Part shown: positions 24,480 through 33,033 of the stretch, one piece after another
Layout of the letters: each line of letters opens with the position of its first letter
Position numbering within the stretch: position 1 is the first letter of the stretch
Notes under the pieces: generated by a model
Databases searched by the model: none
What the model saw: the letters and a program-made list of their open reading frames with translations, nothing else
What the model was told of the DNA's origin: nothing
Program-made: the position numbers and the translations under genes
NCBI GenBank assembly: GCA_021731165.1
Contig: JAKFXY010000066.1
Location: forward strand, 1-53,586
Direction of reading: 5' to 3'
DNA: 53,586 nucleotides
Origin: Acidobacteriota bacterium
GTDB lineage: Bacteria; Acidobacteriota; Vicinamibacteria; Vicinamibacterales; UBA2999

Positions 24480-25238
24480 TTATCGGATCCGGCCTCGCGC
24501 GGCCAGTCGCCACGGAAGTCGCGCGGATTCGACGATCGCACGGGTCGAGAGCTTCGACACGCCCTGCCGTCGCTCGACAAAGGTGATGGGCACCTCGGCG
24601 ACGCGCGAACCCGTGCACACGGCCTCCCAGGCCAGTTCGACGAGGAAGGCGTAGTCGTCGGACAGTATTCGGTCGAGGGGAATCCGTGCGAGCGCGGACC
24701 GGCGCCAGCACCGAAAGCCGCTGGTGCAGTCGTGAACCGAGAGGCCGGTGACGCTCCGAATGTAGCGGTTCGCGAACCCGCTGAGCAGCATACGGTGAAG
24801 CGGCCAGTTCTCGATGCGCCCGCCGTCCACGTACCTCGAGCCAATGATCAGGTCGGCACGCTCCGCCGCGGCGAGCAGGCGTGGCACGTCCGCGGGGTTG
24901 TGAGAGAGATCCGCGTCCATCTGACAGATGAGCGGGGTGTCCTCGCTCAGCGCTTGTCTCAGACCATCGATGTACGAGAGCCCGAGCCCGCGACGACCCG
25001 TCCGGTGCAAGACCGACACGCGGGTCGGGTGGTTGCACGCAAGACCGTCGGCGATCGCGCCCGTCCCGTCAGGAGAATCGTCGTCCACCACGAGAACTCG
25101 AAGGTGCGGAATGCGCAGGAGCTCTCCAACGAGCACCGGCAGATTCTCGCGTTCGTTGTAGGTGGGGACGACGACCACAGCACTCGTGGGTGATGCGAAG
25201 GTTTCTGCGGGGAGTGTGGTCACGGACGTGCCACTCAT
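24480..25238 (-). CDS. Polyprenol-phosphate mannosyltransferase-like GT2
   Basis: The 252-residue glycosyltransferase family 2 protein has VVVPTYNERENLPVLV, VVDDDSPDGTG for nucleotide-sugar binding, CQMDADLSHNPADVPRLL with the metal-binding DAD, and GSRYVDGG then GFRCWRR. This is the pattern of dolichol/polyprenol monophosphate mannose synthases. There is no C-terminal membrane region, so it is the short soluble form acting at the inner face of the membrane. The sugar could be mannose or glucose. The gene is 184 bases downstream of the Cys-rich membrane protein gene, with a hairpin between them. Confidence 0.85.
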   Translation of the reverse strand: MSGTSVTTLPAETFASPTSAVVVVPTYNERENLPVLVGELLRIPHLRVLVVDDDSPDGTGAIADGLACNHPTRVSVLHRTGRRGLGLSYIDGLRQALSEDTPLICQMDADLSHNPADVPRLLAAAERADLIIGSRYVDGGRIENWPLHRMLLSGFANRYIRSVTGLSVHDCTSGFRCWRRSALARIPLDRILSDDYAFLVELAWEAVCTGSRVAEVPITFVERRQGVSKLSTRAIVESARLPWRLAARGRIR

Positions 25239-25302
25239 TCTCGGTGAAAAGTCCGTTTGGTCAAGTGGGCCCGCAGGGAGCGTGGACAGGCAGACCGTGC
25301 GG

Positions 25303-25341
25303 CGGTTGCGTCTCGTACGTCCGCACTACGAGCCGCAGCCG
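25303..25341 (-). terminator. Imperfect long hairpin after the Cys-rich gene
   Basis: Arms 25303-25317 and 25327-25341 pair over 15 positions with two mismatches around a 9-base loop. On the minus strand this lies between the Cys-rich membrane protein stop and the glycosyltransferase start. No T-run follows, so the terminator role is tentative. Confidence 0.35.
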
Positions 25342-25422
25342 AGAACGCTCATCACGCTGCGTCCTGAGGGTGGGATGCCGATGAGAATCGAGACGCGGCC
25401 CCGAGCCGTGTGGTTGCTCCAG

Positions 25423-26316
25423 CTATGGTGTTGGCGCCCGGCAGGCATTGACCAACTGCGTTCCCCTGTCTCCCATGCCCTTGACGAGGGACTGAATCAT
25501 GCAGTCTTGAAAGCGCGGCAGATCGTCGATCACGATTCGCTGGCCCCGACCATCGATGACACGTGATGTGTACTGGTTGCATTGCAAGTCCGGCATGGAG
25601 CCAAGATTGCTGTTGAACGCGTTACCAAGGCAGTTCGTGTCGTAGGCGGATGGCGGCGGCGATGATTGGGTGGCGCCCGTGGACGGCGACTGCTTGGAAA
25701 AGAGCCCGGCAACACGCCGCATCAGGCCGGTCGTTACCGTCCTTCCCTCGCACATTCCAATCGCGACATTCCCGGAGTCGGCAGCGCGACCCTGTAGCGC
25801 CCTTATCGCACAGGGCCTCCATGCAGTTGCGCTCGCCTCGTCGCGGCAGGTACCCGCCTTGTCCAGGTTCCACCACTGGTCCTGTACACGAGTCAGGCAA
25901 CTGCTTACCGAGGCATCGGCAGCCACCTGGCATTGCTGGGCCGCGGTCCTCAGCTGCGAGTTCTGTGCGGCCTCGGCGTTGATGTATCCGGCCAGACACG
26001 TGTCGTATTCGCTCTCCGCCAAGTAGCCGATCCGGTTAAGGTCGAGCGGCGTGCCAACGGATCCTCTGGGTGCGCTGCCGGTGTCACAGGACCGCGCGTT
26101 GCCGAGGAAGAAGAACAAGAGTCCACCCACCAGCAGCAAGCCCCCGAGGCCGCCTCCCAAAGCTGTTCCGAGCAACGATTTCCCAATGTACGGAAGGACG
26201 AAAAACAACAGGATGATGCCGAGCCCGAGTGCCCAAGGACCATTACCTGTCAGGAGCGACGGCACGAGCGAGATCGCCGCGAAGCCGAAGAAAGCGATCA
26301 TGAGGAATCGGATCAT
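25423..26316 (-). CDS. Membrane-anchored Cys-rich protein of unknown function
   Basis: I recognise no named family. The 297-residue protein has three hydrophobic segments in the first 80 residues (MIRFLMIAFFGFAAISLV, WALGLGIILLFFVLPYIG and GLGGLLLVGGLLFFFLG). They are followed by about 215 residues with eleven cysteines, spaced so that several disulfides are possible; this part is probably outside the cytoplasm. The odd count leaves one cysteine free or paired between chains. A Ser/Pro/Gln-rich linker splits the Cys-rich part in two. ATG 26316 was chosen because it starts directly at the first membrane segment; a GTG at 26373 would add 19 residues. It is divergent from queD. Confidence 0.6.
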   Translation of the reverse strand: MIRFLMIAFFGFAAISLVPSLLTGNGPWALGLGIILLFFVLPYIGKSLLGTALGGGLGGLLLVGGLLFFFLGNARSCDTGSAPRGSVGTPLDLNRIGYLAESEYDTCLAGYINAEAAQNSQLRTAAQQCQVAADASVSSCLTRVQDQWWNLDKAGTCRDEASATAWRPCAIRALQGRAADSGNVAIGMCEGRTVTTGLMRRVAGLFSKQSPSTGATQSSPPPSAYDTNCLGNAFNSNLGSMPDLQCNQYTSRVIDGRGQRIVIDDLPRFQDCMIQSLVKGMGDRGTQLVNACRAPTP

Positions 26317-26573
26317 GTGCGGCACGCCCCAGGCGACAGTGTCAAAACAATGCTCCGGCGCGCGGAACTCCACGCGTCCAGCACATCATCACCCATCACG
26401 CGGGTGTGATCTACTTTGAATTCAGCTGACGGGTGCCCTACCGACGACATCGCAATCGAAGGCGCGCCCGTGGCGCAGGCGAGCAAGGATTTCGCTGGGC
26501 GATTGGTGCCCGAGACGCAGTTCGCTGGATCCAAGCGGCGTCAATCGCTCGCCGAGGGGTAAGATTCCTGGCA

Positions 26574-26978
26574 ATGTACTCGGTCACCAAGCGGATCGAC
26601 TTCTGCTACGGGCATCGCCTGCTCGACTACGACGGCGTGTGCAAACACCCGCACGGGCACAATGCCGTCGCGGAGATCGAGATCCGCACGGACGCGCTCG
26701 ACGTCCGAAACATGGTGATGGATTTCAGGGACATCAAGCAGTTGATGAAGGGGTGGATCGACCGTGAGCTCGATCACCGGATGATCCTGCGGCACGACGA
26801 CCCGCTCGTGGCCCCGCTGCGGGCGCTCGGCGAGCCCATTCACATCCTCGACAGCAATCCGACCGTCGAGCGCATCGCACGTCTGTTGTTCGAGGTTGCC
26901 CGCGAACTGGGGCTGTCCGTTGTCCGCGTCACCGTCTGGGAGACGCCCACGTCGTGCGCTACCTACACCGGCGACTGA
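26574..26978 (+). CDS. queD: 6-pyruvoyltetrahydropterin / 6-carboxytetrahydropterin synthase family protein
   Basis: The 134-residue protein has the zinc-binding CKHPHGHN motif (with C and the HGHN histidines), MVMDFRDIKQLMKGWIDRELDH with a catalytic Asp-His region (core DFRDIK...LDH), and a C-terminal WETPTSCATY segment with a conserved glutamate. This fits QueD, which makes 6-carboxy-tetrahydropterin for queuosine and other deazapurines, or a PTPS-like relative; other queuosine genes are not in the window. It overlaps the following HAD gene by 25 bases. Confidence 0.82.
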   Translation: MYSVTKRIDFCYGHRLLDYDGVCKHPHGHNAVAEIEIRTDALDVRNMVMDFRDIKQLMKGWIDRELDHRMILRHDDPLVAPLRALGEPIHILDSNPTVERIARLLFEVARELGLSVVRVTVWETPTSCATYTGD

Positions 26979-27640
26979 TCGCCTTCGATCTCGACGGTAC
27001 CCTCGTCGAGTCACGTCGCGACCTCGCGGACTCCGCCAACGATCTGATCGTCGAGCTCGGCGGCGAGCCGTTGGCCGTTGACGCGATAGCCGGCATGGTA
27101 GGGGAGGGTGCGGGCCTCCTGGTGCGGCGAGCGCTCGACGCGGCCGGGCTGATTTCCACCGAGGGTTCTCGCGAGGACGACGGCTCGGCCCTGAGGAGAT
27201 TCCTCGAGATCTACGACACCCGGCTCCTCAATCACACCTTCGTCTACGACGGCATTGAAGAGGTCGTCAGGCTGGCGCGCAGCCATGCGAGCGCGGCGGT
27301 GCTGACGAACAAGCCGCTCGCCGCGAGCGAACGCATCCTGGCGGCCTTTGGCCTTCGGGACCTCTTCGACGAGGTGATTGGCGGCGATGGTCCCCATCCG
27401 CGGAAGCCCGACCCGACGTCGCTTGTCGCCCTGATGACACGTGCCGGCGCCGGTCCCGCCGACACCTTGCTCGTGGGCGACTCGACGGTCGATCTCGACA
27501 CCGCACGGCGAGCGTCGGCGCGCTGCTGCCTCGTGACCTACGGCTTTGGTTTCGGGAGAGCGCAGCTCACGAGTGAGGAATGGACCGCCGGAAACGCCGC
27601 GTCCCTCCGGCGGGTCATCGAGGAGTTCGTCACCGGGTAG
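26954..27640 (+). CDS. gph: HAD-family phosphatase, phosphoglycolate phosphatase-like
   Basis: The 228-residue haloacid-dehalogenase protein has motif I AFDLDGTLVES with the nucleophile and acid aspartates, VLTNKPLAASERIL as motif II with a conserved threonine, the motif III lysine in PHPRKPDPTSL, and GDSTVDLDTARRA as motif IV. The helical cap between motifs I and II fits subclass IA enzymes such as Gph, which removes phosphate from 2-phosphoglycolate. Substrate assignment within this subclass is not firm. The GTG start at 26954 lies inside queD, and no later start precedes motif I. Confidence 0.75.
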   Translation: MRYLHRRLIAFDLDGTLVESRRDLADSANDLIVELGGEPLAVDAIAGMVGEGAGLLVRRALDAAGLISTEGSREDDGSALRRFLEIYDTRLLNHTFVYDGIEEVVRLARSHASAAVLTNKPLAASERILAAFGLRDLFDEVIGGDGPHPRKPDPTSLVALMTRAGAGPADTLLVGDSTVDLDTARRASARCCLVTYGFGFGRAQLTSEEWTAGNAASLRRVIEEFVTG

Positions 27641-27682
27641 TGTCGAGGGGCGCGGTTACATCACGCCATCCGGGACGGAAGG

Positions 27683-28921
27683 TCAGAGCGATCGCAGGAA
27701 GGCCAGCAACGCGTCACGATCGGCGTCGCGCAGTTCCTCAAACCCCCGCCGCGAGAGTTCGGCCTCTCGCGCATGACGTCGAATGGCGTCCTCGGTCGTC
27801 GTTGCCGATCCGTCGTGGAGCAGCGGCCGGCGGAACCGGAGTCCCCATAGCGCGGGCGTGCGAATCTCCTCGGGCGTGCCGGCTTCCTGCGGAATCCCGT
27901 CACCGGTGCCGATGTCATGCAGCAACAGATCGGAGAAAAGCGGCACCGGGCGACGGTTGAACAGCGGGTTCGCGCTCGGGCCCGTCGTCAACGATGGCGT
28001 GTGACAGGCGGCACACCCGATTGCCCCAAACACCTGCTCGCCGATCCTCGCCGCGGTGTCGATCGGACCGCGAGCGGGAGGCGCCAGGAATTTCATGAAG
28101 CTGGCGAAGTTGTCGATGCCGCGTCGGCCCGTGCGCAGGTCCTTCACGTCCTCGGGTTCGGGGATCGGATCGCAGACCCGCATCCGATCACGCGTGATAC
28201 CTAGAGCGAATTCCTGCGGAAACAGATCATTGGTAATCCCCATCTCGTTGCGGTACGCGTCTGCCCCAAACGACAGCAGGGTGGCATGTTGCGCCTTCCA
28301 GCCGAAGCGGCCGACGCGCCGCGCGCCGGACGCGCGGTCCGTCACGATCGCCGCCCGACCGCTGACCCCATCCCGGTTCGTGTCGAACGGATCCTCGAGT
28401 TGCATGAGCGTCTCATCCGGAACGGCCTCGACCAGGCCGGCGCCGAAGAGAGGAATCGGAATACGCCGGGCCACGATCGTCGCCTCGGGCGGAATCACCG
28501 GCTGGCACGTGTGACTGGGAATGGAGAACAGGTGGAAGAGCGACTCGTTTCCTTCATAGAGCGCCACGAACTCGCCCCTCGGCCCGCGGCGTCCGGCTCG
28601 AACCTCCGCGATGACGCCGGCACCACCCACGGCGGGAACGCTGTGGCACACGGCGCAGCTCGTGCCGTTGAACGCCGGGCCAAGACCTTCGTCCGCGGTT
28701 TCGACCTCGAGAAAATCGTCGAGCCCCAGGCGAAACTCCTCGAATTCCACCGGTGTGACGCCGGTCAGCGGGTCTCCCGGTGCAGGTTCCCTCAACTGCG
28801 CATAGAGCAGGCCACTCAGGGAGACGATGAGCCATGCGGCGCCGAACAACGCAGGCACGGACACGACACGAGTCAACGTGCTGCGGCCACGGAACACGTG
28901 AGCCTGTCGTCGGTCATCCAC
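27683..28921 (-). CDS. Di-heme cytochrome, DUF1111-like thiol/di-heme oxidoreductase
   Basis: The roughly 412-residue protein has an N-terminal membrane or signal segment (VPALFGAAWLIVSLSGLLYA), then two heme c sites: CAVCH near the N-terminus and CAACH in the last third. Other family features are FGWKAQHATLL, the TPALWGLRFRRPLLHDG segment, and the C-terminal RDADRDALLAFLRSL. These match the di-heme oxidoreductase family formerly called DUF1111. It would act in the periplasm. The start is uncertain: GTG 28921 (used here) or GTG 28897, both before the hydrophobic segment. It follows the cupredoxin gene by seven bases, in the operon led by the repressor-porin gene. Confidence 0.75.
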   Translation of the reverse strand: MDDRRQAHVFRGRSTLTRVVSVPALFGAAWLIVSLSGLLYAQLREPAPGDPLTGVTPVEFEEFRLGLDDFLEVETADEGLGPAFNGTSCAVCHSVPAVGGAGVIAEVRAGRRGPRGEFVALYEGNESLFHLFSIPSHTCQPVIPPEATIVARRIPIPLFGAGLVEAVPDETLMQLEDPFDTNRDGVSGRAAIVTDRASGARRVGRFGWKAQHATLLSFGADAYRNEMGITNDLFPQEFALGITRDRMRVCDPIPEPEDVKDLRTGRRGIDNFASFMKFLAPPARGPIDTAARIGEQVFGAIGCAACHTPSLTTGPSANPLFNRRPVPLFSDLLLHDIGTGDGIPQEAGTPEEIRTPALWGLRFRRPLLHDGSATTTEDAIRRHAREAELSRRGFEELRDADRDALLAFLRSL

Positions 28922-28928
28922 GGTCCAT

Positions 28929-29318
28929 CTACTCCGAGACAATGATGGCGCCGCGCATGAACGAGTGGCCGGCCCCGCACAGCTGCGAACACTCGAACGT
29001 GTAACGACCGGGCTTCGGCTCGAATACGACGGTTGCCACGCCACGCCCGCGTTTCGGGAACTCGATGTCGATGTCGGTTCCGACGATGTGGAACCCGTGC
29101 GCGGTGTCCTCGCTGCGAAGCCGAAGCTCGATGCGGGTGCCAGCCTTCACTCGGATCTCCGAAGGCGTGAAGGCGAAGCGCTCGGCGGTGATCTCGACGA
29201 CCTGTGTCCCTTGAGCCGCGTCGGCGACCGGCAGCAACGCGGGAATGCCCACAACGGCAGCGGCGACGATGGTCACGAGCAGGAACGAACCCAGTGCATA
29301 TCGCATCAGAACCACCAT
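28929..29318 (-). CDS. CuA-type cupredoxin domain protein
   Basis: This 129-residue protein has one N-terminal hydrophobic segment (residues 8-34) and a cupredoxin domain like that of cytochrome c oxidase subunit II. The copper ligand set is visible: H74 in TAHGFH, then C110, C114, H118 and M121 in CSQLCGAGHSFM. The usual Glu between the cysteines is replaced by Gln, a position that binds through the backbone. No cytochrome oxidase catalytic subunit is adjacent, so it may be a free electron carrier or copper-binding protein paired with the di-heme cytochrome just downstream. Its start overlaps the end of the porin frame by 13 bases. Confidence 0.85.
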   Translation of the reverse strand: MVVLMRYALGSFLLVTIVAAAVVGIPALLPVADAAQGTQVVEITAERFAFTPSEIRVKAGTRIELRLRSEDTAHGFHIVGTDIDIEFPKRGRGVATVVFEPKPGRYTFECSQLCGAGHSFMRGAIIVSE

Positions 29319-31084
29319 CCCAAACCGACATTGAACGAATTTGGCGCCTGAATCACGGCGCTCCGGTTGCGGACAATCGAATAGTCAACCTTGACGGCCA
29401 CATCGGGATCCGGCCAGTACGTGGCGCCGACGACCCAGGCGTGACGATCGAATTCTGGGAGCGCGACATAGCCGGGTGGCATGCGGTGCTGCGTGTTGAA
29501 CTGTTCATAACGAACGAAGGTGCCGATGTCGCCAAACGACGCGCCTGAGACGACGCGGTAACTGCCTTCACCATAGATGCCACGCATCGCACGTGCGATG
29601 TTGGGATTCACTCCCACACGTACCGCAAGCGCGTCGTTCAACTGGCCGGCGTTGTCAATCCAGACCTGCGCGAACTGGCCGCGCAGCTCCAGCCGATCGC
29701 GCGTGTAGCGGGCGTCGGCTTCCGCCACCGTGACCGGGACGTCGAATCGTGGCCGGAACTCGAAGCCCGAACGACCTGACCACGCGCTGGCACCGAGCGT
29801 CAGCCCCCGGTACCCGACGTACTCGAGACGACCGGTCGTGGCTACCCGGCCAACGTTCGAGTTCGCGCCTTTCTGGCGCCCTTCGCGCAGACCCTCGTCC
29901 GCGTTGAACTCGGCCGCATTCAGCGGCGCCGTCACAAAGGCGCGATAGCGCCAGCCGCGGCCAACTTCGCCGTGCACGCCGACGCCGGTCTCGAACCATG
30001 TGGACGGCACGATGACCGTATCGACGAAGGGCCGCTCAACGCCGTAGTACATCGGTGGCTCGTGCCGCTCGTTGATGATGCCGATCGGCATCAGCATCAT
30101 TCCGGCGCGGACGTTGAAGGAGCGCGACAACAAGAAGTCGACGTATGCCTGCTCCAGCTCGAGCTCACCAGCGTCCTCGAGTCCCTCGACCAGCGCATGC
30201 TCCAGCTCGAGCTCCCCCACAAAACGGATGCGATCGGTGAAGGTGTGCGTGACGAGCAGCACGAAGCGATGCAGATCGAGGCGTCCGTCCTGAAACTCCA
30301 GTTTGTTGAAATGAAAGTCCATGTAGCCAGAAAGATTCGTGCGCGGCGGCTCGGGTCTCGCCTGGGAGCTCTGCGCGAGTACCGGTGAAGCCAGGAGGCA
30401 GAGCAGGATCACGTGCGCCACGTGGACGAGCAGCTTCGAGGCTGCCCGCGTCCCGATGGTGATCCGTTGGTCGTTCTTGCCTTTCACGCGCACACTGTCC
30501 GACGCGGTGTCACGATCCTCCACCTCGATCGATTCACCCGGCTTGAGATCATGGCTCTCGATGAACCGAAGGAACGACCTGTCCTGGTCGAGCACTCGCG
30601 TGACCGTCACTCTCTCGTGCAGCGGGCAGGTCAGTAGGTTCTGCGCTTCCTGCGGCTTCACCACCCCCTGCGGGTCTGGAATTGGGTCGCCATGCGGGTC
30701 GGCTTCCGGCCGGCCGAGCATCTCGTCCATCCGATCGATGAGCCGCTCGGAGACGACATGTTCGAGCTGTTCGGCGTCGTCATGGACTTCATCCCAACGG
30801 AGGCCCATCACCTGCACGAGGAACAGCTCGATGAGGCGGTGGCGGCGGAGGACCAGAGCGGCGAGCCTATCTCCTGCGGATGTGAGCCTCACGCCGGCAT
30901 AGGGCTCGTATTCAGCGAGGCCGGACTCCGCGAGCGTCTTCACCATCGTCGTGGCGGTTCCAGGAGCGACGCCAAGGGCCGAGGCGAGTTGACCCATGGG
31001 CAGCAGACGCTGTGGTGGGGTCAATGCCCCCACTCCGAGATAGATTGTTTTTAGGTAGTTCTCGACGGTGCTCGACGGCAGCAT
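29306..31084 (-). CDS. DtxR/MntR-type repressor fused in frame to an outer-membrane porin
   Basis: One uninterrupted frame of 592 codons encodes two proteins end to end. Residues 1-140 are a metalloregulator: winged helix (VAPGTATTMVKTLAESGL) and metal-site residues H82, E86, H101, E105, E108 and H109. E105/E108/H109 follow the MntR pattern, with Glu where DtxR has Cys, while N9 and K12 replace the two N-terminal acidic ligands of MntR. Residues 150-222 form an SH3-like domain ending in AASKLLVHVA, where such repressors normally stop. Residues 217-238 then read as a signal peptide (KLLVHVAHVILLCLLASPVLAQ, hydrophobic core then ASPVLA), and 239-592 are a porin-like beta-barrel ending in GLGWWF. 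In-frame GTG codons at 30493, 30487, 30421 and 30412 could start a separate porin. Confidence 0.8.
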   Translation of the reverse strand: MLPSSTVENYLKTIYLGVGALTPPQRLLPMGQLASALGVAPGTATTMVKTLAESGLAEYEPYAGVRLTSAGDRLAALVLRRHRLIELFLVQVMGLRWDEVHDDAEQLEHVVSERLIDRMDEMLGRPEADPHGDPIPDPQGVVKPQEAQNLLTCPLHERVTVTRVLDQDRSFLRFIESHDLKPGESIEVEDRDTASDSVRVKGKNDQRITIGTRAASKLLVHVAHVILLCLLASPVLAQSSQARPEPPRTNLSGYMDFHFNKLEFQDGRLDLHRFVLLVTHTFTDRIRFVGELELEHALVEGLEDAGELELEQAYVDFLLSRSFNVRAGMMLMPIGIINERHEPPMYYGVERPFVDTVIVPSTWFETGVGVHGEVGRGWRYRAFVTAPLNAAEFNADEGLREGRQKGANSNVGRVATTGRLEYVGYRGLTLGASAWSGRSGFEFRPRFDVPVTVAEADARYTRDRLELRGQFAQVWIDNAGQLNDALAVRVGVNPNIARAMRGIYGEGSYRVVSGASFGDIGTFVRYEQFNTQHRMPPGYVALPEFDRHAWVVGATYWPDPDVAVKVDYSIVRNRSAVIQAPNSFNVGLGWWF

Positions 31085-31092
31085 TTGGGCAG

Positions 31093-31137
31093 TTTAGCCT
31101 AATTTTGAATATAAGAAACATTGACTACTTACCTCAA
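31093..31137 (-). promoter_or_regulatory. Promoter and DtxR-like half-site for the repressor-porin gene
   Basis: On the minus strand TTGAGG (31132-31137) and TATATT (31108-31113) are 18 bases apart. Just downstream, TTTAGCCTAA (plus strand, 31093-31102) contains the GCCTAA half-site seen in DtxR-type operators and would lie at the transcription start. The leader to ATG 31084 would be only about 17 bases and shows no ribosome site. Confidence 0.4.
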
Positions 31138-31163
31138 TACGACTTATTTTTGAACGTTCAAAA
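31121..31163 (+). promoter_or_regulatory. mntH promoter with a 16-bp palindromic operator
   Basis: TTGACT (31121-31126) and TTATTT (31144-31149) are 17 bases apart. The perfect palindrome TTTTGAACGTTCAAAA (31148-31163) begins in the -10 region and covers the expected start site. It is the best candidate operator for the metalloregulator encoded in the other direction. Confidence 0.5.
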
Positions 31164-31190
31164 TTTCAGGTTGCTAAACAACGTGGAGGA

Positions 31191-32525
31191 ATGACTTCAG
31201 ATATGGGTGCAGGCGGGTGGATACGAACGACGAGTTCCGCGAGCCTGCCGGAGGTGCACGGGTCGATTGCCGTGCCGCACGACGCTGGGTTCTGGCGAAA
31301 GCTGTTCGCCTTTGCCGGCCCAGGCTATCTCGTCGCCGTCGGCTACATGGATCCCGGCAACTGGGCCACCGACCTTGCGGGCGGCGCGCGCTACGGCTAC
31401 ACGCTGCTCAGCGTGATTCTGATCTCCAACCTGATGGCAATCCTGCTGCAGGCTCTGGCGGTCCGGCTCGGCATCGCCAGCGGGCGCGACCTCGCGCAGG
31501 CCTGCCGCGATTCCTACTCCAGGCCGGTCACGATTGGCCTCTGGATCCTGTGTGAGATCGCCATCGCCGCCTGCGACCTTGCGGAGGTCATCGGTGCGGC
31601 GATTGCGCTCAACCTGCTCTTCGGATTGCCGCTCATTTGGGGCGTCTGCCTCACGGCTCTTGATGTGCTCATCGTGCTGTTTCTCCAGCACCGCGGGTTC
31701 CGTTATGTCGAGGCACTTGTCGTCGCCTTGATCGTGGTCATCGCCATTTGCTTTGGTGTCGAGCTGCTGCTGGCGAGACCCGACATGGCCGCCGTTGGCG
31801 CCGGGTTCGTTCCACGTTGGCAGGTGGTGAGCGATCCCGCGATGCTCTACATCGCGCTTGGCATCCTCGGCGCCACGGTCATGCCGCACAATCTCTACTT
31901 GCACTCGTCGATTGTGCAGACACGGCGGTACCTGGATACGCTTCCGGGAAAGACTGAGGCCATCAGGTTCGCCACAATCGATTCGTCTGTCGCGCTGATG
32001 TCGGCCCTCTTCATCAACGGGGCCATCCTCATCATGTCCGCCGCTGTGTTCCACGGGACGAATTACGAATCGGTCGCCGATATCGGCGACGCCCACCAGC
32101 TCCTCTCACCCCTGCTGGGCACGGGTGCGGCCGGCGTGCTGTTTGCGGTCGCGCTCCTCTGCTCGGGGCAGAACGCCACGCTGACCGGCACGCTCGCTGG
32201 CCAGATCGTCATGGAAGGTTTCGTCAACATCCGCCTGCGCCCCTGGTTGCGCCGGCTCATCACACGCCTGGTGGCCATCGTTCCCGCCATCATCACCATC
32301 GTGTTCTACGGAGAGGAGGGCACCGGCGCGCTGCTGGTCCTGAGTCAGGTCGTACTCAGCCTTCAGCTCTCTTTTGCCGTGTTTCCCCTCGTGATGTTCA
32401 CAGGCAACAGGCAAAAGATGGGGGCGTTGGTGGCGCCGGGGTGGATGCAGGCCCTGGCATGGGCGGTCGCGGTTATCATTGCGACACTCAACGCCTGGCT
32501 GCTCTACCAGACGTTTGCGGGCTGA
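31191..32525 (+). CDS. mntH: Nramp family Mn2+/Fe2+ transporter
   Basis: This 444-residue inner-membrane transporter imports divalent metal with protons. It has about eleven hydrophobic segments and the two Nramp signatures: [11 protein letters not shown] in the first helix (metal-binding Asp and Asn) and [14 protein letters not shown] in helix 6 with the metal-site Met of MPH. An Nramp next to an MntR/DtxR-like repressor points to manganese, although iron cannot be excluded. GGAGGA lies directly before ATG 31191, closer than usual; the in-frame ATG at 31203 has a 12-base spacing and may be the true start. The UspA gene follows after six bases. Confidence 0.9.
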   Translation: MTSDMGAGGWIRTTSSASLPEVHGSIAVPHDAGFWRKLFAFAGPGYLVAVGYMDPGNWATDLAGGARYGYTLLSVILISNLMAILLQALAVRLGIASGRDLAQACRDSYSRPVTIGLWILCEIAIAACDLAEVIGAAIALNLLFGLPLIWGVCLTALDVLIVLFLQHRGFRYVEALVVALIVVIAICFGVELLLARPDMAAVGAGFVPRWQVVSDPAMLYIALGILGATVMPHNLYLHSSIVQTRRYLDTLPGKTEAIRFATIDSSVALMSALFINGAILIMSAAVFHGTNYESVADIGDAHQLLSPLLGTGAAGVLFAVALLCSGQNATLTGTLAGQIVMEGFVNIRLRPWLRRLITRLVAIVPAIITIVFYGEEGTGALLVLSQVVLSLQLSFAVFPLVMFTGNRQKMGALVAPGWMQALAWAVAVIIATLNAWLLYQTFAG

Positions 32526-32531
32526 CACGCC

Positions 32532-32954
32532 ATGTATCGTCGCATCCTGGTCGCGGTGGAGAACTCGCCTGCGGACCAGACGATTCTCAAGCACGTTGTC
32601 CCGCTGGCCGCCCTGACCGGCGCGGAGCTGCTGCTCGTGCACGTGGCCGACGGCTGGGCCGCTCGCCATTTCAGCGACCTTGGCCTGCGCGAATCCGAGG
32701 AGATCACACAAGACCGCGAGTACCTCGACGAGCTCGCCCGTTCGCTCGCCGGCCAGTCGATAGCAGTGACCACGGAGCTGGCGATGGGCGATCCCGCGAC
32801 CGAACTGATTCGCCTCGCTGACGCTCGGAAGGCGGATCTCATCGCGATGTCCACGCACGGTCACCGCTTTCTGAACGACGTGCTACGCGGGACGACAGTC
32901 GATCGCGTGCGTCATCTGGTGAAGATTCCCGTGCTCTTGCTGCGCGTGCCGTGA
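32532..32954 (+). CDS. Universal stress protein (UspA family)
   Basis: The 140-residue single-domain protein begins MYRRILVAVENSPAD and has LLVHVAD, AMGDPATELIRLADARKADLIAMSTHGH and LVKIPVLLLRVP, the normal UspA frame. The nucleotide-binding motif G-2x-G-9x-G-[ST] is altered: in STHGHRFLNDVLRGT the second glycine is Phe, so ATP binding may be lost or weak. It follows mntH closely and is probably co-transcribed. Confidence 0.85.
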   Translation: MYRRILVAVENSPADQTILKHVVPLAALTGAELLLVHVADGWAARHFSDLGLRESEEITQDREYLDELARSLAGQSIAVTTELAMGDPATELIRLADARKADLIAMSTHGHRFLNDVLRGTTVDRVRHLVKIPVLLLRVP

Positions 32955-33033
32955 TCTGAGCTGGGGTGACGCTCCGCGCCACTTCGTCGTCCACCACCCA
33001 CTACCAATTACCCACTCCCACGATCCAGCTGTT

